From a virus: 38,296 nucleotides of DNA. The notes below the pieces were generated by a model. It searched no databases. It was given only the letters and a program-made list of their open reading frames with translations, and had not been told where the DNA came from. Made by a program: the position numbers and the translations under genes. The stretch is from positions 1-38,296 of the IMG/VR virus record IMGVR_UViG_3300045136_000810; one strand, written 5' to 3'. Positions 23,539-33,100 of this stretch are shown in pieces; position 1 is the stretch's first letter, and the number at the start of each line of letters is the position of its first letter.

Positions 23539-23833
23539 CTAGTACTCGTGGTTCACCCCGGGCCACGACTTGTAGCTGATCGATACGCGACACTGCCGAG
23601 GAGCATGATGTTGGGCCAAGGATCTGGGATGTAGAACAGCTTCATCGGAATGTGGCGAGGTTAGGCCCTTCCGCGCGGGCGGTTGACGCCACCCGGAAGC
23701 TGAGCGCGGAGGTGGGCGCCAGCACAGCGCTCTCGGTCTTTCCTCACACCGAAGGGCTGATTTATCAGCAAGGCCTGGGGCCGAGTCCTCGTCGCCTATT
23801 CGACCGCCTTGGCGTGTCGCCAATTCCCAGGCT
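23539..23833. other. Intergenic region between cargo gene and tail protein
   Basis: These 295 bases hold no gene I can support. Weak open frames exist on both strands but have no ribosome sites or family-like sequence. The right part returns to phage-like GC content. The tail gene that follows starts with only a weak ribosome site (CCAGG), as if its original upstream region had been replaced when the cargo arrived. Confidence 0.4.
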
Positions 23834-26800
23834 ATGTCATCAGAACCTCTCCAGATCTTCGACCCCCGCCGCACAGTCCAGCTTCAGGGCTTCTCCGGCC
23901 GGGCCGCTACGACCACCATCCACGACGCAACTGAGACCGGCTTCCAGATCTCCGGCATCTTCCAGGCGGCCGAGGACTTCGCTAACGTCCAACTCTTCTC
24001 GGCCTACGACTACTTCAATCACCTGCGCCTGAAGCCGCTCCCGGTGACGGATCTCTCCGGGCTGACGCTCCAGTACGACATGGAGATCCTGCCGGTCAAC
24101 GGCGAAGAGGGCAACGTCCGCCCCGATAGTGTGCGCTACGCCTCGGTCGGGTGGGACAAGCTCACCGTCACCACCGGCGCGGGTGACATCTACGAAGTCC
24201 CGCTGATGCACCACGCGGCAGTTGTCTCAGGAGACTGCGCTCCCGGCGGTTTCGGGTTCGCGCTTAATGATCGCGACAACGCGACGCTCGACGAACTGCT
24301 GGTCGGCAAGCCCACGCCGGCCCTCACCGACAAGGCCTACGTCTACTTCATGGGCACGCGCTGGTCCTGCACCTCGGCGGAGGCAATCGCCTTCTGCAAC
24401 CTCGAAACGCGGCTGCTCAACAACATCGGCGCTCCGGACGTTCCTTCCTGCGAGCAGGCCATCTGGTGGCAGGACGATCCGAACTTCTGGCACTACCTGC
24501 TGGTGAACAACGGCGGCGCGGGCATCCAGGAAGCCGGCGCGACCGATGCCGCTGACATAGCAACCCGCCTGGCCTCGATGGTGGGCATCTCCAGTTACCT
24601 GGTTGATTGCACCGCCTCGGGTAACGTCATCACCGTGACGCTTGAGCCGGGCGTGAACGGCCCGGTCGAGGTCTCGACCAATAGCGGCTCGGCGCCCGCC
24701 ACGCTGAGCCGGTCCGTTCCCGGCATCTACACCGCGCAAGTGGCCTCCTCGGCCGAGATCCACGTGGGCGACTTCGTTGGAGTCGACATCGGTAGCGCCA
24801 ACGACGAGGTCGTCAAGGTCCTGGCCGTTGGGCCGGGCACGTTCACGGCGTATTTCACGAAACCGCACTACGGCAGCGTCTGCGACATTCAGTGCCGCGT
24901 GCTGCCGCGGGCGCGGCATTTCGGGCGGGTGCTGAGGGATCGCATGGTGGACCACCCACTTCCCGACTACGGCGAACAACCCCGCAGCCTCGCTGCCGAG
25001 CAGTTCACCACCACGAACACTTCCTGCGAACTTAAAGTACGGCTCGTGGGGCAGTTGGGCGCGTATGGGCGCGACGCTAACGGCATGCCCGTGCGCGTCT
25101 CGGTTGATCCTGACAATGCAATCGTCACGCTCCCTGGCGATGCCACGGTGATGGCAACCACCGTGTCTGGCGCCGGCAACACGCGCGTCTACCGATTCAC
25201 GTTCCCGTTCGCTTCGCTCTCCGGCTACAAGAACGGCGACCGCAACGCGCTCGTGCCCGTGGCTGCCACGGACATCGTGAAGGTCCATCTCACCTTCGCG
25301 CCGCGATTCGAAGACGTGGAGGCAGGCCTCCGCGAAGGCGGGCGGGTGAAGGAGGCAGTCACCGCCACAACGCCCGGCATGGAGGAGGAATGGCATCTGA
25401 CGGACGCCGAGCAGATGCTCGCGGGCCGGAAGTACTACGTCGGCACGCCGTCCGTCGAGGAGCGAATCTCCTGCCTCTGCAACTTCGGCCTCGTGAAGCC
25501 TGATCCCGACGACTCAGCCACCTGGTACTACCGCATCCTCATCCGCCGCGGTGAGGACTCCTCGACGCCGCAGCCCTGGCCGCCCGGCACGCGCATTCAA
25601 CGGATCTCGACCATCACCGGAACGCGCTCGGACATCGAGTGGCAGGTGAAGATCTCGAACATCACTGTCACCGGTGACCGGGCGCTGAAGGTCGGCGGCG
25701 ATGCGCCGCGCATCGAAGAGTCCGATGGCCGCTGCCGCTACGAGGGCTTCTGGGAGAACTACGCCTACGGCGCGGGCTGGCCCACGCAGTGGTGGTCGCT
25801 CGGCTACGCCAAGCGCTGCGCGCCCAACGACGCCCAGGACAACCGGGCGGTCACCATCCGCTACTCCTACCCGCGCGAGCACGACGTCTATCTCGGCACA
25901 TGGCTCGGCCGCGATGCTGGCCAGATTCAGGTCACGATCGACGGTGGCGCGCCGGCCGTTCACGATCTGTATCTCAACGACTACAACGGCCTCGCCGCGA
26001 TGAAGAAACTCGCCCCTGCACTGCCTGGCGGGACGCACACGGTCGAGATCCGGGCGTTGTTTGACAAGCACCCGGCGAGCAACGGTTATTACTTCTACTT
26101 CGACTACCTGTGGCCCCTGGAACCCCAGGACCCGCCCGAACCGCCGAAGGTTTATCCCGATGTCTCCCTTGCCATCGACTTCGACACCGACCACGGCTAC
26201 AAGAAGCCGCCCGCCTGGCACGTCTGGCAGCTTGAGCGGCTCGGCTTCCGCGGCCATGCCGACGTCTACATGGGCGTCTTCTGGAACAACAAGCGCCGCC
26301 GCATCGAGGCCACCTACCCGAACTGCACTGTAAGCATCGGCGCCTGGCAGGTTGATCAGCCACTGTGGATCAACCTCTCAGGCACCACGCTCTACTTCTC
26401 GCCCGGCTCAGGTCTCGCCACCGAGGACATTGCCGCGCACCTTCGCGCGATGATCAACGTCACCTTCCCCGGCGTCTGGTGTACAAGCGACGGCGGCTCG
26501 ATCCATATTCGCTCTCGCGCACCGAGCTACGTGTTCACGATTTCGGCCAGCTCGCAACTGAGTATCTCGCAGGGCACGCCGGCGCTCGATCAAGCGGGCG
26601 CCGAGGGTGACTGGGAGATGATCGACACGATTTCGCCCGTGATGACCCACGGCGCGCGCAACTGGATTCGCGACCTGGCGCGCGAGTTCAAACAGGCTGG
26701 CATCGAGGCCAGCTTCGCCTTCTCGATGGAGTGCTACCGGCCGCCGATGGCGATGGCCGCGCGCTACTGGGACGGCGAGCCCGTCTTCCTGCCGATCCCG

Positions 26801-27658
26801 TCGCACCAGATGCACTTCGGCCCGCGCGTGCGGAACTACTTGAAGCAGATGTACAAGGAGTGCGCCGACGAGATCGCTGCCGCAGGCCTGCCCATCGTCC
26901 TCCAGTTCGGAGAGACGCAGTGGTGGTATTTCCCGAACGCCTCCGGCATGCCGTTCTACGACGACGAGACGAAGGCGGCGTTCCAGGCGCGCTTCGGACG
27001 TCCCTTGCACCGGTTCCTCGCGAACACCGAGTCGCCCAGCGACGATATCGAGAGCGCAGACTTTCTGCGGGACCGCATCTGGGAGTACTGCGCCGAAGTC
27101 ATCAGCTACGTCCGGCGGTTCCATCCCTCGGCGGTGTTCGAGTGCCTCTGGCCGCTCGACGCCAACCAGGGCAAGCCCGCCCCGGATCCCGCGTTCCGCG
27201 CGCTCAACTTCCACGTCAATCTGCCCAACGAGTGGAAGACTTCCGGCTACGGTGTGAAGTACTTCCGTGCGGAGGGCTTCGATTATGACGTTTGGCAGAA
27301 GAACGCGCGGCTCATGCGGCAGACGCTCGAGTTCCCGCTGAAGCTCGGCCGCCCGGCGTCCGAGTGCATGTACCTGGCGGGGATCTACGGACCGCCCGAC
27401 CCACCGATGCGCGAGGCCTACGGCATGTGGCGCAACCGCGGACTGTATTCGTTCTGCTTCTGGGCCTTCGATCAGTTCTGTTTGAACTCGCGGGCCGTGC
27501 CGCTGGAAGTGCCGGCGCAGTCCACGGCGACGCTTGTCTCGTATCGCCGACCACGAGCCGCGAGATCGCCCGAAGCGCCCGTTGCAGTGGCGCACGCGCC
27601 TGAGGCCAGCAGCCGCCTGAACACGTTCCGATTGAACGCGAGGAGGTTGAACGGATGA
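23834..27658 (+). CDS. Large tail protein with glycosidase-like C-terminal domain
   Basis: This 1274-aa protein has no signal peptide. The N-terminal ~560 residues are a beta-rich virion part (RRTVQLQGFSGRAATTTIHD, then GFQISGIFQAAEDFANVQLF). The middle (~620-770) has a carbohydrate-binding-like segment with RYEGFWENYAYGAGWP and VYLGTWLGRDAGQIQVTIDG. From ~775 to 1225 the sequence looks like a TIM-barrel glycoside hydrolase. It has LAIDFDTDHGYKKPPAWHVW, WIRDLAREFKQAGIEASFAF, the acidic motif QFGETQWWY (Glu1027) and VFECLWPLDAN (Glu1103), either of which could be catalytic. Order after the hub and before a fibre gene suggests receptor binding with surface polysaccharide cleavage. The exact family is not recognised. 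Confidence 0.65.
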   Translation: MSSEPLQIFDPRRTVQLQGFSGRAATTTIHDATETGFQISGIFQAAEDFANVQLFSAYDYFNHLRLKPLPVTDLSGLTLQYDMEILPVNGEEGNVRPDSVRYASVGWDKLTVTTGAGDIYEVPLMHHAAVVSGDCAPGGFGFALNDRDNATLDELLVGKPTPALTDKAYVYFMGTRWSCTSAEAIAFCNLETRLLNNIGAPDVPSCEQAIWWQDDPNFWHYLLVNNGGAGIQEAGATDAADIATRLASMVGISSYLVDCTASGNVITVTLEPGVNGPVEVSTNSGSAPATLSRSVPGIYTAQVASSAEIHVGDFVGVDIGSANDEVVKVLAVGPGTFTAYFTKPHYGSVCDIQCRVLPRARHFGRVLRDRMVDHPLPDYGEQPRSLAAEQFTTTNTSCELKVRLVGQLGAYGRDANGMPVRVSVDPDNAIVTLPGDATVMATTVSGAGNTRVYRFTFPFASLSGYKNGDRNALVPVAATDIVKVHLTFAPRFEDVEAGLREGGRVKEAVTATTPGMEEEWHLTDAEQMLAGRKYYVGTPSVEERISCLCNFGLVKPDPDDSATWYYRILIRRGEDSSTPQPWPPGTRIQRISTITGTRSDIEWQVKISNITVTGDRALKVGGDAPRIEESDGRCRYEGFWENYAYGAGWPTQWWSLGYAKRCAPNDAQDNRAVTIRYSYPREHDVYLGTWLGRDAGQIQVTIDGGAPAVHDLYLNDYNGLAAMKKLAPALPGGTHTVEIRALFDKHPASNGYYFYFDYLWPLEPQDPPEPPKVYPDVSLAIDFDTDHGYKKPPAWHVWQLERLGFRGHADVYMGVFWNNKRRRIEATYPNCTVSIGAWQVDQPLWINLSGTTLYFSPGSGLATEDIAAHLRAMINVTFPGVWCTSDGGSIHIRSRAPSYVFTISASSQLSISQGTPALDQAGAEGDWEMIDTISPVMTHGARNWIRDLAREFKQAGIEASFAFSMECYRPPMAMAARYWDGEPVFLPIPSHQMHFGPRVRNYLKQMYKECADEIAAAGLPIVLQFGETQWWYFPNASGMPFYDDETKAAFQARFGRPLHRFLANTESPSDDIESADFLRDRIWEYCAEVISYVRRFHPSAVFECLWPLDANQGKPAPDPAFRALNFHVNLPNEWKTSGYGVKYFRAEGFDYDVWQKNARLMRQTLEFPLKLGRPASECMYLAGIYGPPDPPMREAYGMWRNRGLYSFCFWAFDQFCLNSRAVPLEVPAQSTATLVSYRRPRAARSPEAPVAVAHAPEASSRLNTFRLNARRLNG

Positions 27659-29523
27659 GCAACTACCCGAACGCGATCGACGATGCATCGAGCCTCTACT
27701 CGCCCGCGGATGCCTTCTCGGCCAAGCCGCTCGAGACCATCACGACGATGCCGATCTACGCCGGCGACACCACCATCGGCGTCGAGTCGACCGGCGTGGG
27801 CTTCCCGGACGAGTACGGCATCCTCTCGATCGACGACGAGTTGATCGTCTACACCGGCAAGACAGCCACGCAGTTCACCGGCTGTCAGCGCGGAGCGTTC
27901 GGCACCGTTGCCGCCCAGCACACCGTCGGCGCAACCGTACGCGCCAACATGGTCTCGGCGTACATCAAGGCGCTTCAGGAAGCCGTCATCGCCATCGAGC
28001 AGGAACTCGGCACGGCGTCGAGCCGCAATTACATCCGCAAGGAAGGTCCGGTGACGATCACTGGCGCGAAGGCCTTCGTCGACGGCGCGGAATTCGGCTC
28101 GGGCAACAAGGCCGCCACAGGATTGGTCCGGCTGCCTAATACCGGCGCGGTGAAGTGGCGTAAGGCTGATGGCTCCGGCGATCTGGGCCTCGCGCTGAAC
28201 GCCAATGACCACCTGGTCGCGGACGCAGTCATCGATTTCGCGCCCGGGCAGACTTTCGGCGCGTTCTCCTACCCGGACGCGGGCTACAGCAACAAGGGCA
28301 TCGTGCAAGTAGACCCAGCCGGAGGCCTCGCCGTCGAATCGGGTGTGCTCTCGATGGCCGCCTCGGGCGCGTCGCCCGGCACGTATCCGAAGGTCACAGT
28401 CGACGCCAAGGGCCGCGTCACCGCTGGCGCGAACCTTGCGGCAGGCGACCTGCCGAGCCACACGCATACGGCCACCGATATCGTCAGTGGCGAGTTTCCT
28501 CACAAGGTCCAGAAGGACGGGACAGATGTTGGGACGCGCCGTGCGCTCAACCTGGTCCAAGGAACGCACGTCTCGCTTGCTGCTGCCGATGACCCCGCCA
28601 ACGACCGTGTCAGCGTGACCATCAGCGCCAGCCCGCCGGAAGCCGGCGAAATCACGAACGCCCTCGGCTACGTCCCGGCCAACCGCGCTGGCGAGCACTT
28701 CACCGGGCCCATCGACTGCGGCGCGCACCAGACCATCGGCGGCCCACTTGAGAACATGGCGAAGCACTCCGAGGACTTCGCCGCGACAGTCTGGGACAAG
28801 AACGGCGGCTCGTGCTCGGTCACCTCGAACGCCATCATCGCACCCGATGGCAACCAGACCGCCGACGTGATCACCGCCGTCACGGATACTCCCGTCATCC
28901 AGCAGCAGATCGCAGGCCTTGCCGACGGCGGCATATACAACTTCTACATTTGGGCCCGCGTAGCCTCCGGTACGCGCAAAGTGTCCATCGCCATCGTCGA
29001 CAACCCGTATGCGGCCTACTTGGCCGGACCCACGCAGGTGACACTGACGACCTCCTGGCAGCGATTCAAGATCACCGGGACGCTCGCGAGCGGCCAGACC
29101 GGCCTCTGGATCGTCATTCGCCAGTACGCCGCCAACGGCGACGATTGGACAACCGGCGACATCCACCTATGGGGCGCCTACCTCCAGCAGGGCGACGACC
29201 CGCAGAAAGCCTACGCCCGCACCTGGGCGTCGCAGATACCACGCATCTCCTCCGGCCTCGCCGCCGGCCCCACCGTCATCGCCGCGACGGACTCGACCAC
29301 CTCGCCCCTCAAGATCCACGGCCCCGGCTCCAACCTCGCCGACAGCACGCTGCTCGAGCTCACCCCCAACGGCGAACTCATCCTCGCCGGCGGCTCCGGC
29401 AACGGCTACCGCTTCGCCGAACTCGCCGCTGCGAACAACCCGTCCGGCTGGTCCGGCGTACTTAAGGTGAAAACGCCCGCTGGAGCCACCCTCGGCTATA
29501 TCCTGCTCTACTCGAACCCTTGA
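27655..29523 (+). CDS. Tail fibre protein
   Basis: This 622-aa protein overlaps the previous gene by ATGA. The N-terminal ~110 residues form an attachment domain (VGFPDEYGILSIDDELIVYT, FTGCQRGAFGTVAAQHTVG). The shaft carries fibre signatures: TGLVRLPNTGAVKWRK, YPKVTVDAKGRVTAGANLAA and DLPSHTHTATDI, motifs common in phage fibres. Residues ~365-520 look like a jelly-roll carbohydrate-binding domain (EDFAATVWDKNGGSC ... WQRFKITGTLASGQTGLWIV). The C-terminal ~80 residues are a small beta tip ending LGYILLYSNP. It should recognise the host surface. No chaperone or assembly gene follows directly. Confidence 0.8.
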   Translation: MSNYPNAIDDASSLYSPADAFSAKPLETITTMPIYAGDTTIGVESTGVGFPDEYGILSIDDELIVYTGKTATQFTGCQRGAFGTVAAQHTVGATVRANMVSAYIKALQEAVIAIEQELGTASSRNYIRKEGPVTITGAKAFVDGAEFGSGNKAATGLVRLPNTGAVKWRKADGSGDLGLALNANDHLVADAVIDFAPGQTFGAFSYPDAGYSNKGIVQVDPAGGLAVESGVLSMAASGASPGTYPKVTVDAKGRVTAGANLAAGDLPSHTHTATDIVSGEFPHKVQKDGTDVGTRRALNLVQGTHVSLAAADDPANDRVSVTISASPPEAGEITNALGYVPANRAGEHFTGPIDCGAHQTIGGPLENMAKHSEDFAATVWDKNGGSCSVTSNAIIAPDGNQTADVITAVTDTPVIQQQIAGLADGGIYNFYIWARVASGTRKVSIAIVDNPYAAYLAGPTQVTLTTSWQRFKITGTLASGQTGLWIVIRQYAANGDDWTTGDIHLWGAYLQQGDDPQKAYARTWASQIPRISSGLAAGPTVIAATDSTTSPLKIHGPGSNLADSTLLELTPNGELILAGGSGNGYRFAELAAANNPSGWSGVLKVKTPAGATLGYILLYSNP

Positions 29524-29751
29524 TAGGCCAATTCGATCCGCTCATTCTCCTGGCGCCTCACGCGCGGTCGGCTGGGGTCAAGAAAAGATGAGAGGATCTG
29601 ATGCGTCCGGCCACTAATACAAGGTGAGGATTCGGCGCACTCCTGCATCTGGGCGACCGCAATCCAGCTGTCCGAAGCCGGCACACTTCCCTCGTCCACC
29701 AGTCCGGTGGTATTCCCTGCTCACCAGGTCAATCCCGACGGAGCCCACAAT
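29524..29751. other. Intergenic region after the tail fibre gene
   Basis: These 228 bases separate the last recognised phage virion gene from the secreted-protein genes. I see no gene, no clear terminator and no convincing promoter. An att site would be plausible in or after this stretch if the prophage ends here, but no repeat of it was found in the window. Confidence 0.35.
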
Positions 29752-32367
29752 ATGACCAGGTTCTTATCAGCCCGGATCTGTTTGATTCTGCTGCTCGTGC
29801 TGTCATCGACAAGCCAGACAGCTTCCTTATACGCTCAGTCGCTGGAGCCCTCCACGCCGAGCAAGGAGTATGTTCGCGCAGGTGGCCGTACGGTTGCCGC
29901 AGAACTCCGGGCTTCCACCCCGTCCGGCCCTGTCTCTATCGCGGTTTTCCCGAGCACCGCCTCGTTGGGTCCGAGTCAGAGCCAACAGTTCTCGGCCACC
30001 GTTACCGGAAGCGCCAGTACTTCCGTCACATGGTCAGTCTCCCCATCTGTCGGGAGCATCAACTCGAACGGCCTGTACACGGCACCGGCGGTCATCGGCA
30101 CGGCCCAGTCCGTAACTGTTCGAGCCACGAGCCAGGCTGATCCAAGCAAAAGCGCCACCGCCACCGTCACCTTTTACAGCCCCGGCACTTCCGGATACTT
30201 CCCGGTTTTCGGGTCGTTCCTCAATTTCTATCGCAACATGCCGCAGGAGCTTTGGGCGAAGGAGTTCGACCTGATGCGGGAGGTCGATATGGACACGATC
30301 GTCGTCGTCTCCGTTGGCCGCCTGAGATCTTCGGCTTCTGACCCATTGGGCTACAGCCTCTCGCCGGAAGGGCTGCTCTACCCGAGTACATGGGTGCCTC
30401 CCGCCGAACGTCCTACCACCGACCGGCTGGAGATGATCCTCTCGCTTGCCGATCAGCGTGGGATGAAGGTCTATCTCGGTTCGCTCCAGACCGAAGCGGA
30501 CTGGTCGACCGGCCTGGAGTTCACCGCGCTCCGCGAATACAACAAAAGGGTCGCTACGGAGGTATTGCAACTCTACGGCGGCCACCCGTCTCTCCGGGGC
30601 TGGTACTTCACCCAAGAAGTCTGGATGAACTGGGTCAAGTATTACGGTCCGACGTATTACGGCACGGCCTTGATGCGCGATTTCGTCGCAGATATGAGGG
30701 TGATCGATCCCACCAAGCGCTGTACGGCGGCAGTTGTATTCAAGAAGACCGGCTACGGAGCGATGCCGGGCCTCACGCCTGCCGAGCTTCAGAGTGTTAC
30801 GACCGGTTTTCTCCAAACCACTGGTATCGACATCCTCATGCCGCAAGATGGCGCTGGCGCAGAGGAAGGCGCGGCGCCTTTGAACGAATTGGCCTCCTAC
30901 TTCGCGGCCATGGCCGCTGCACGCGATGCCGCTGCCACTGGCACGGCTTTGTGGTCGACGACAGAGACCTTCACAGCGAATCCTTACCTCTCCAATGACC
31001 GTTACCCGCCGGCGGACGTGTTCCGCATCGACCAGCAGGTGAACGCTATCCGCCCCTACGTCACCGGCTATGTGAGCTGGATCTTCGGCAATGACATGTC
31101 GCCTCAGGCGACCTACTATCCGGTCGAGGCAAGCGCCCTGAATCGCGAATACAGATCCCGATTTAAACCGCAGTACTTTCCTCGGTACGAGGTGTTTCCC
31201 CTCCAGAGCTATCAGGCGTCTCCCGCGCCGTCACCTTACTACCCGGACTCGCCTTACACTCCGAAGCTCTCAGACCGCACCGGAGGCGGCTACAACGGCT
31301 ACTCCCTCGCCCATTGGGTGGGATTCCGGATCGAGGAAACAGGTGGTGTTGTGCGCGTTAGCGCCGACCTTGGATCCGTCAGGGACATTCGCATGGTGCG
31401 CGCCCTGAGCCAGTCCTGGGTGGTCTCGGGCATCTATCGCCCACGGATGATGACTGTCGAGGTGTCGAGCGATGGGGTGAATTGGACCCTCTTCGGCTCG
31501 ACGAACAGCTTCCCGAACGACACGCTTGATTTCGCCGTCATGTGGGGCGAAGTGGGAGGCGCTGCCACCGCCCGCTACGTCCGGTGCACCTTTACTCACA
31601 TCGCGTGGCTTTTCCTATCCGAATTGGAGGTCTTGGGTGTTCCGTCTGCGCCCCCACCGCCTACGGTCAGTGTTACAGTGACGCCTACCTCCGTCGCGCT
31701 GACCGAGAATCAGTCTCAGCAGTTCACCGCCACCGTCACCGGCACGACAAACACAGCAGTCACCTGGAGCATGAGCCCGATCATCGGGAGTCTCATCAAT
31801 GGTTTTTTCACGGCCCCGTCATACATCCCCTCGCCTCAGACCGTCACGGTGCGGGCAACCAGCCAAGCCGATCCAACGAAATCCGGCGCTGGCACGGTAA
31901 ACCTGGTTCAGAGTACAGCGCCGCCGCCGCGCGTGGGCCCGATGAATCCGGACCAGGGCACCGGCCTGAGTCATCTGTTCAGCTTTGATACGGAAGCTGG
32001 ATCCGGCAGCATCCAGTGGATCCAGGTGCTTTTCTCCGCATCCGGTGTCACTCAGACCAACGGGTGCCTCATCTACTACAGCACAAGCGATGATATCGCC
32101 GCTGTCTCCGCCGATGCGGCCACGCCCGAGAACTACCAGTGGGCTGGATGGGCGGTGATCGGCACTCCCGGCGTCACTGTCTCGAACAGTCAGTGCACGC
32201 TGGATTACCAGAATTCTTGGGTCGTGAAGAACGGCTCCAGGGTAACGCTGAACCTGAGCCTCAGTTTCGCGTCTAGTTGGTCTGGAACTAAGGATGTCTT
32301 TATGGCGGCAGCCGATTCAGCGCAGACCGTCGCCTGGCCATATGTCGGCTACTGGACCATCCCCTAG
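29752..32367 (+). CDS. Secreted TIM-barrel-like protein with two Ig-like repeats and a discoidin-like domain
   Basis: This 871-aa product starts at ATG 29752, with GGAG eight bases upstream. Residues ~1-30 are a signal peptide ending SLYAQ. Residues ~55-145 and ~640-720 are two copies of an Ig-like domain sharing SQQF.ATVTG, AVTWS or SVTWS, and TVRATSQADP.KS. Between them, ~150-460, is a DUF4434/DUF5109-like barrel: YFPVFGSFLNFYRNMPQELW, REVDMDTIVVVSVGRL, LRGWYFTQEVWMNWV. It is followed by a discoidin-like domain (~470-635, VRVSADLGSVRDIRM, ARYVRCTFTHIAWLFLSELE). The C-terminal ~150 residues are another beta domain. It probably acts on polysaccharide outside the cell. It may belong to host or prophage cargo. 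Confidence 0.7.
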   Translation: MTRFLSARICLILLLVLSSTSQTASLYAQSLEPSTPSKEYVRAGGRTVAAELRASTPSGPVSIAVFPSTASLGPSQSQQFSATVTGSASTSVTWSVSPSVGSINSNGLYTAPAVIGTAQSVTVRATSQADPSKSATATVTFYSPGTSGYFPVFGSFLNFYRNMPQELWAKEFDLMREVDMDTIVVVSVGRLRSSASDPLGYSLSPEGLLYPSTWVPPAERPTTDRLEMILSLADQRGMKVYLGSLQTEADWSTGLEFTALREYNKRVATEVLQLYGGHPSLRGWYFTQEVWMNWVKYYGPTYYGTALMRDFVADMRVIDPTKRCTAAVVFKKTGYGAMPGLTPAELQSVTTGFLQTTGIDILMPQDGAGAEEGAAPLNELASYFAAMAAARDAAATGTALWSTTETFTANPYLSNDRYPPADVFRIDQQVNAIRPYVTGYVSWIFGNDMSPQATYYPVEASALNREYRSRFKPQYFPRYEVFPLQSYQASPAPSPYYPDSPYTPKLSDRTGGGYNGYSLAHWVGFRIEETGGVVRVSADLGSVRDIRMVRALSQSWVVSGIYRPRMMTVEVSSDGVNWTLFGSTNSFPNDTLDFAVMWGEVGGAATARYVRCTFTHIAWLFLSELEVLGVPSAPPPPTVSVTVTPTSVALTENQSQQFTATVTGTTNTAVTWSMSPIIGSLINGFFTAPSYIPSPQTVTVRATSQADPTKSGAGTVNLVQSTAPPPRVGPMNPDQGTGLSHLFSFDTEAGSGSIQWIQVLFSASGVTQTNGCLIYYSTSDDIAAVSADAATPENYQWAGWAVIGTPGVTVSNSQCTLDYQNSWVVKNGSRVTLNLSLSFASSWSGTKDVFMAAADSAQTVAWPYVGYWTIP

Positions 32368-32380
32368 CCATGAGGAAGCA

Positions 32381-33100
32381 ATGATGAGGACGGCAACCCT
32401 ACTTATAAACGTTCTACTGGCTGTGCCCGCCGCCAGTGCCCAAGGAACGAGTCCGGCCAATGGTACGGTTCGCGGAATCGTGCAGGACGAGTTGCGGCGC
32501 CCGCTGAGCAATGCAACCGTCTGGCTCCAGATCCGCCGCGCCAATGAGAAAGACCGGCCGCGTCCGTTTCATCAATGGACCAGGACAGGGCCAGGAGGCC
32601 AGTTTCAGTTCTCAGGAGTTCCGACCGGAAGATTCATCCTGTGCGCTCAACTCCCCGGCAGCGATCTGGTGGACTCTTGCCAATGGGATTCGCAGCCTCC
32701 ATCCGTTGTTGTGAGCGGATCGGCGGCAGTTAACGTACCCGCCATCACTTTACAGAAAGGCTATCCGCTTCGGGTCCGCATCGATGATCCACGCGGGGAT
32801 TTGAGCGTTCAGGAACTGCGCACGCAGGGAGCGGGCGTTCGTCTCGGAGTCTGGACACCGACAGGCCTGTTTGTGCCTCTGGCGCTGCGCTATAAGGAAC
32901 CGCGAGGTGAAGAGCACGAAGCCGTCGTGCCGTATCGCACTCCCTTGCGTCTGCTGGCGCAGGGGCAACGGTTCGTCTTGGCAGACGAGCGCGGAAACGC
33001 GATCGACAATCGCCAGGGGATCCGGCTCCCACTCGTAATTCAGCCGGGCAAGGAGCCGAAGCTGATCCGCTTTGAGGTCAAGGGAGTTGAAAAGCCATGA
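32381..33100 (+). CDS. Secreted carboxypeptidase-regulatory-like (CnaB-like) protein
   Basis: This is a 239-aa protein starting at ATG 32381 or 32384 (AGGA lies just upstream of both). The signal peptide is LLINVLLAVPAASAQ. Residues ~20-110 form one carboxypeptidase-regulatory-like beta-sandwich: NGTVRGIVQDELRRPLSNAT, GPGGQFQFSGVPTGRFILCA. The rest (PLRVRIDDPRGDLSVQELRT and following) is another beta domain of unknown type. The gene comes 13 bases after the previous one and overlaps the next by ATGA, so the three are probably transcribed together. Such domains usually serve as spacers or adhesive parts. No catalytic residues are seen. Confidence 0.6.
   Translation: MMRTATLLINVLLAVPAASAQGTSPANGTVRGIVQDELRRPLSNATVWLQIRRANEKDRPRPFHQWTRTGPGGQFQFSGVPTGRFILCAQLPGSDLVDSCQWDSQPPSVVVSGSAAVNVPAITLQKGYPLRVRIDDPRGDLSVQELRTQGAGVRLGVWTPTGLFVPLALRYKEPRGEEHEAVVPYRTPLRLLAQGQRFVLADERGNAIDNRQGIRLPLVIQPGKEPKLIRFEVKGVEKP

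Noticed and set aside
23539-23874. 111-aa minus-strand frame in the gap before the large tail protein
   Set aside because: No ribosome site, no recognisable motif, and its 5' part overlaps the start of the tail gene.
23652-24032. 126-aa plus-strand frame overlapping the start of the large tail protein
   Set aside because: GTG start without ribosome site and Ser/Arg/Pro-rich shadow composition over the tail gene.
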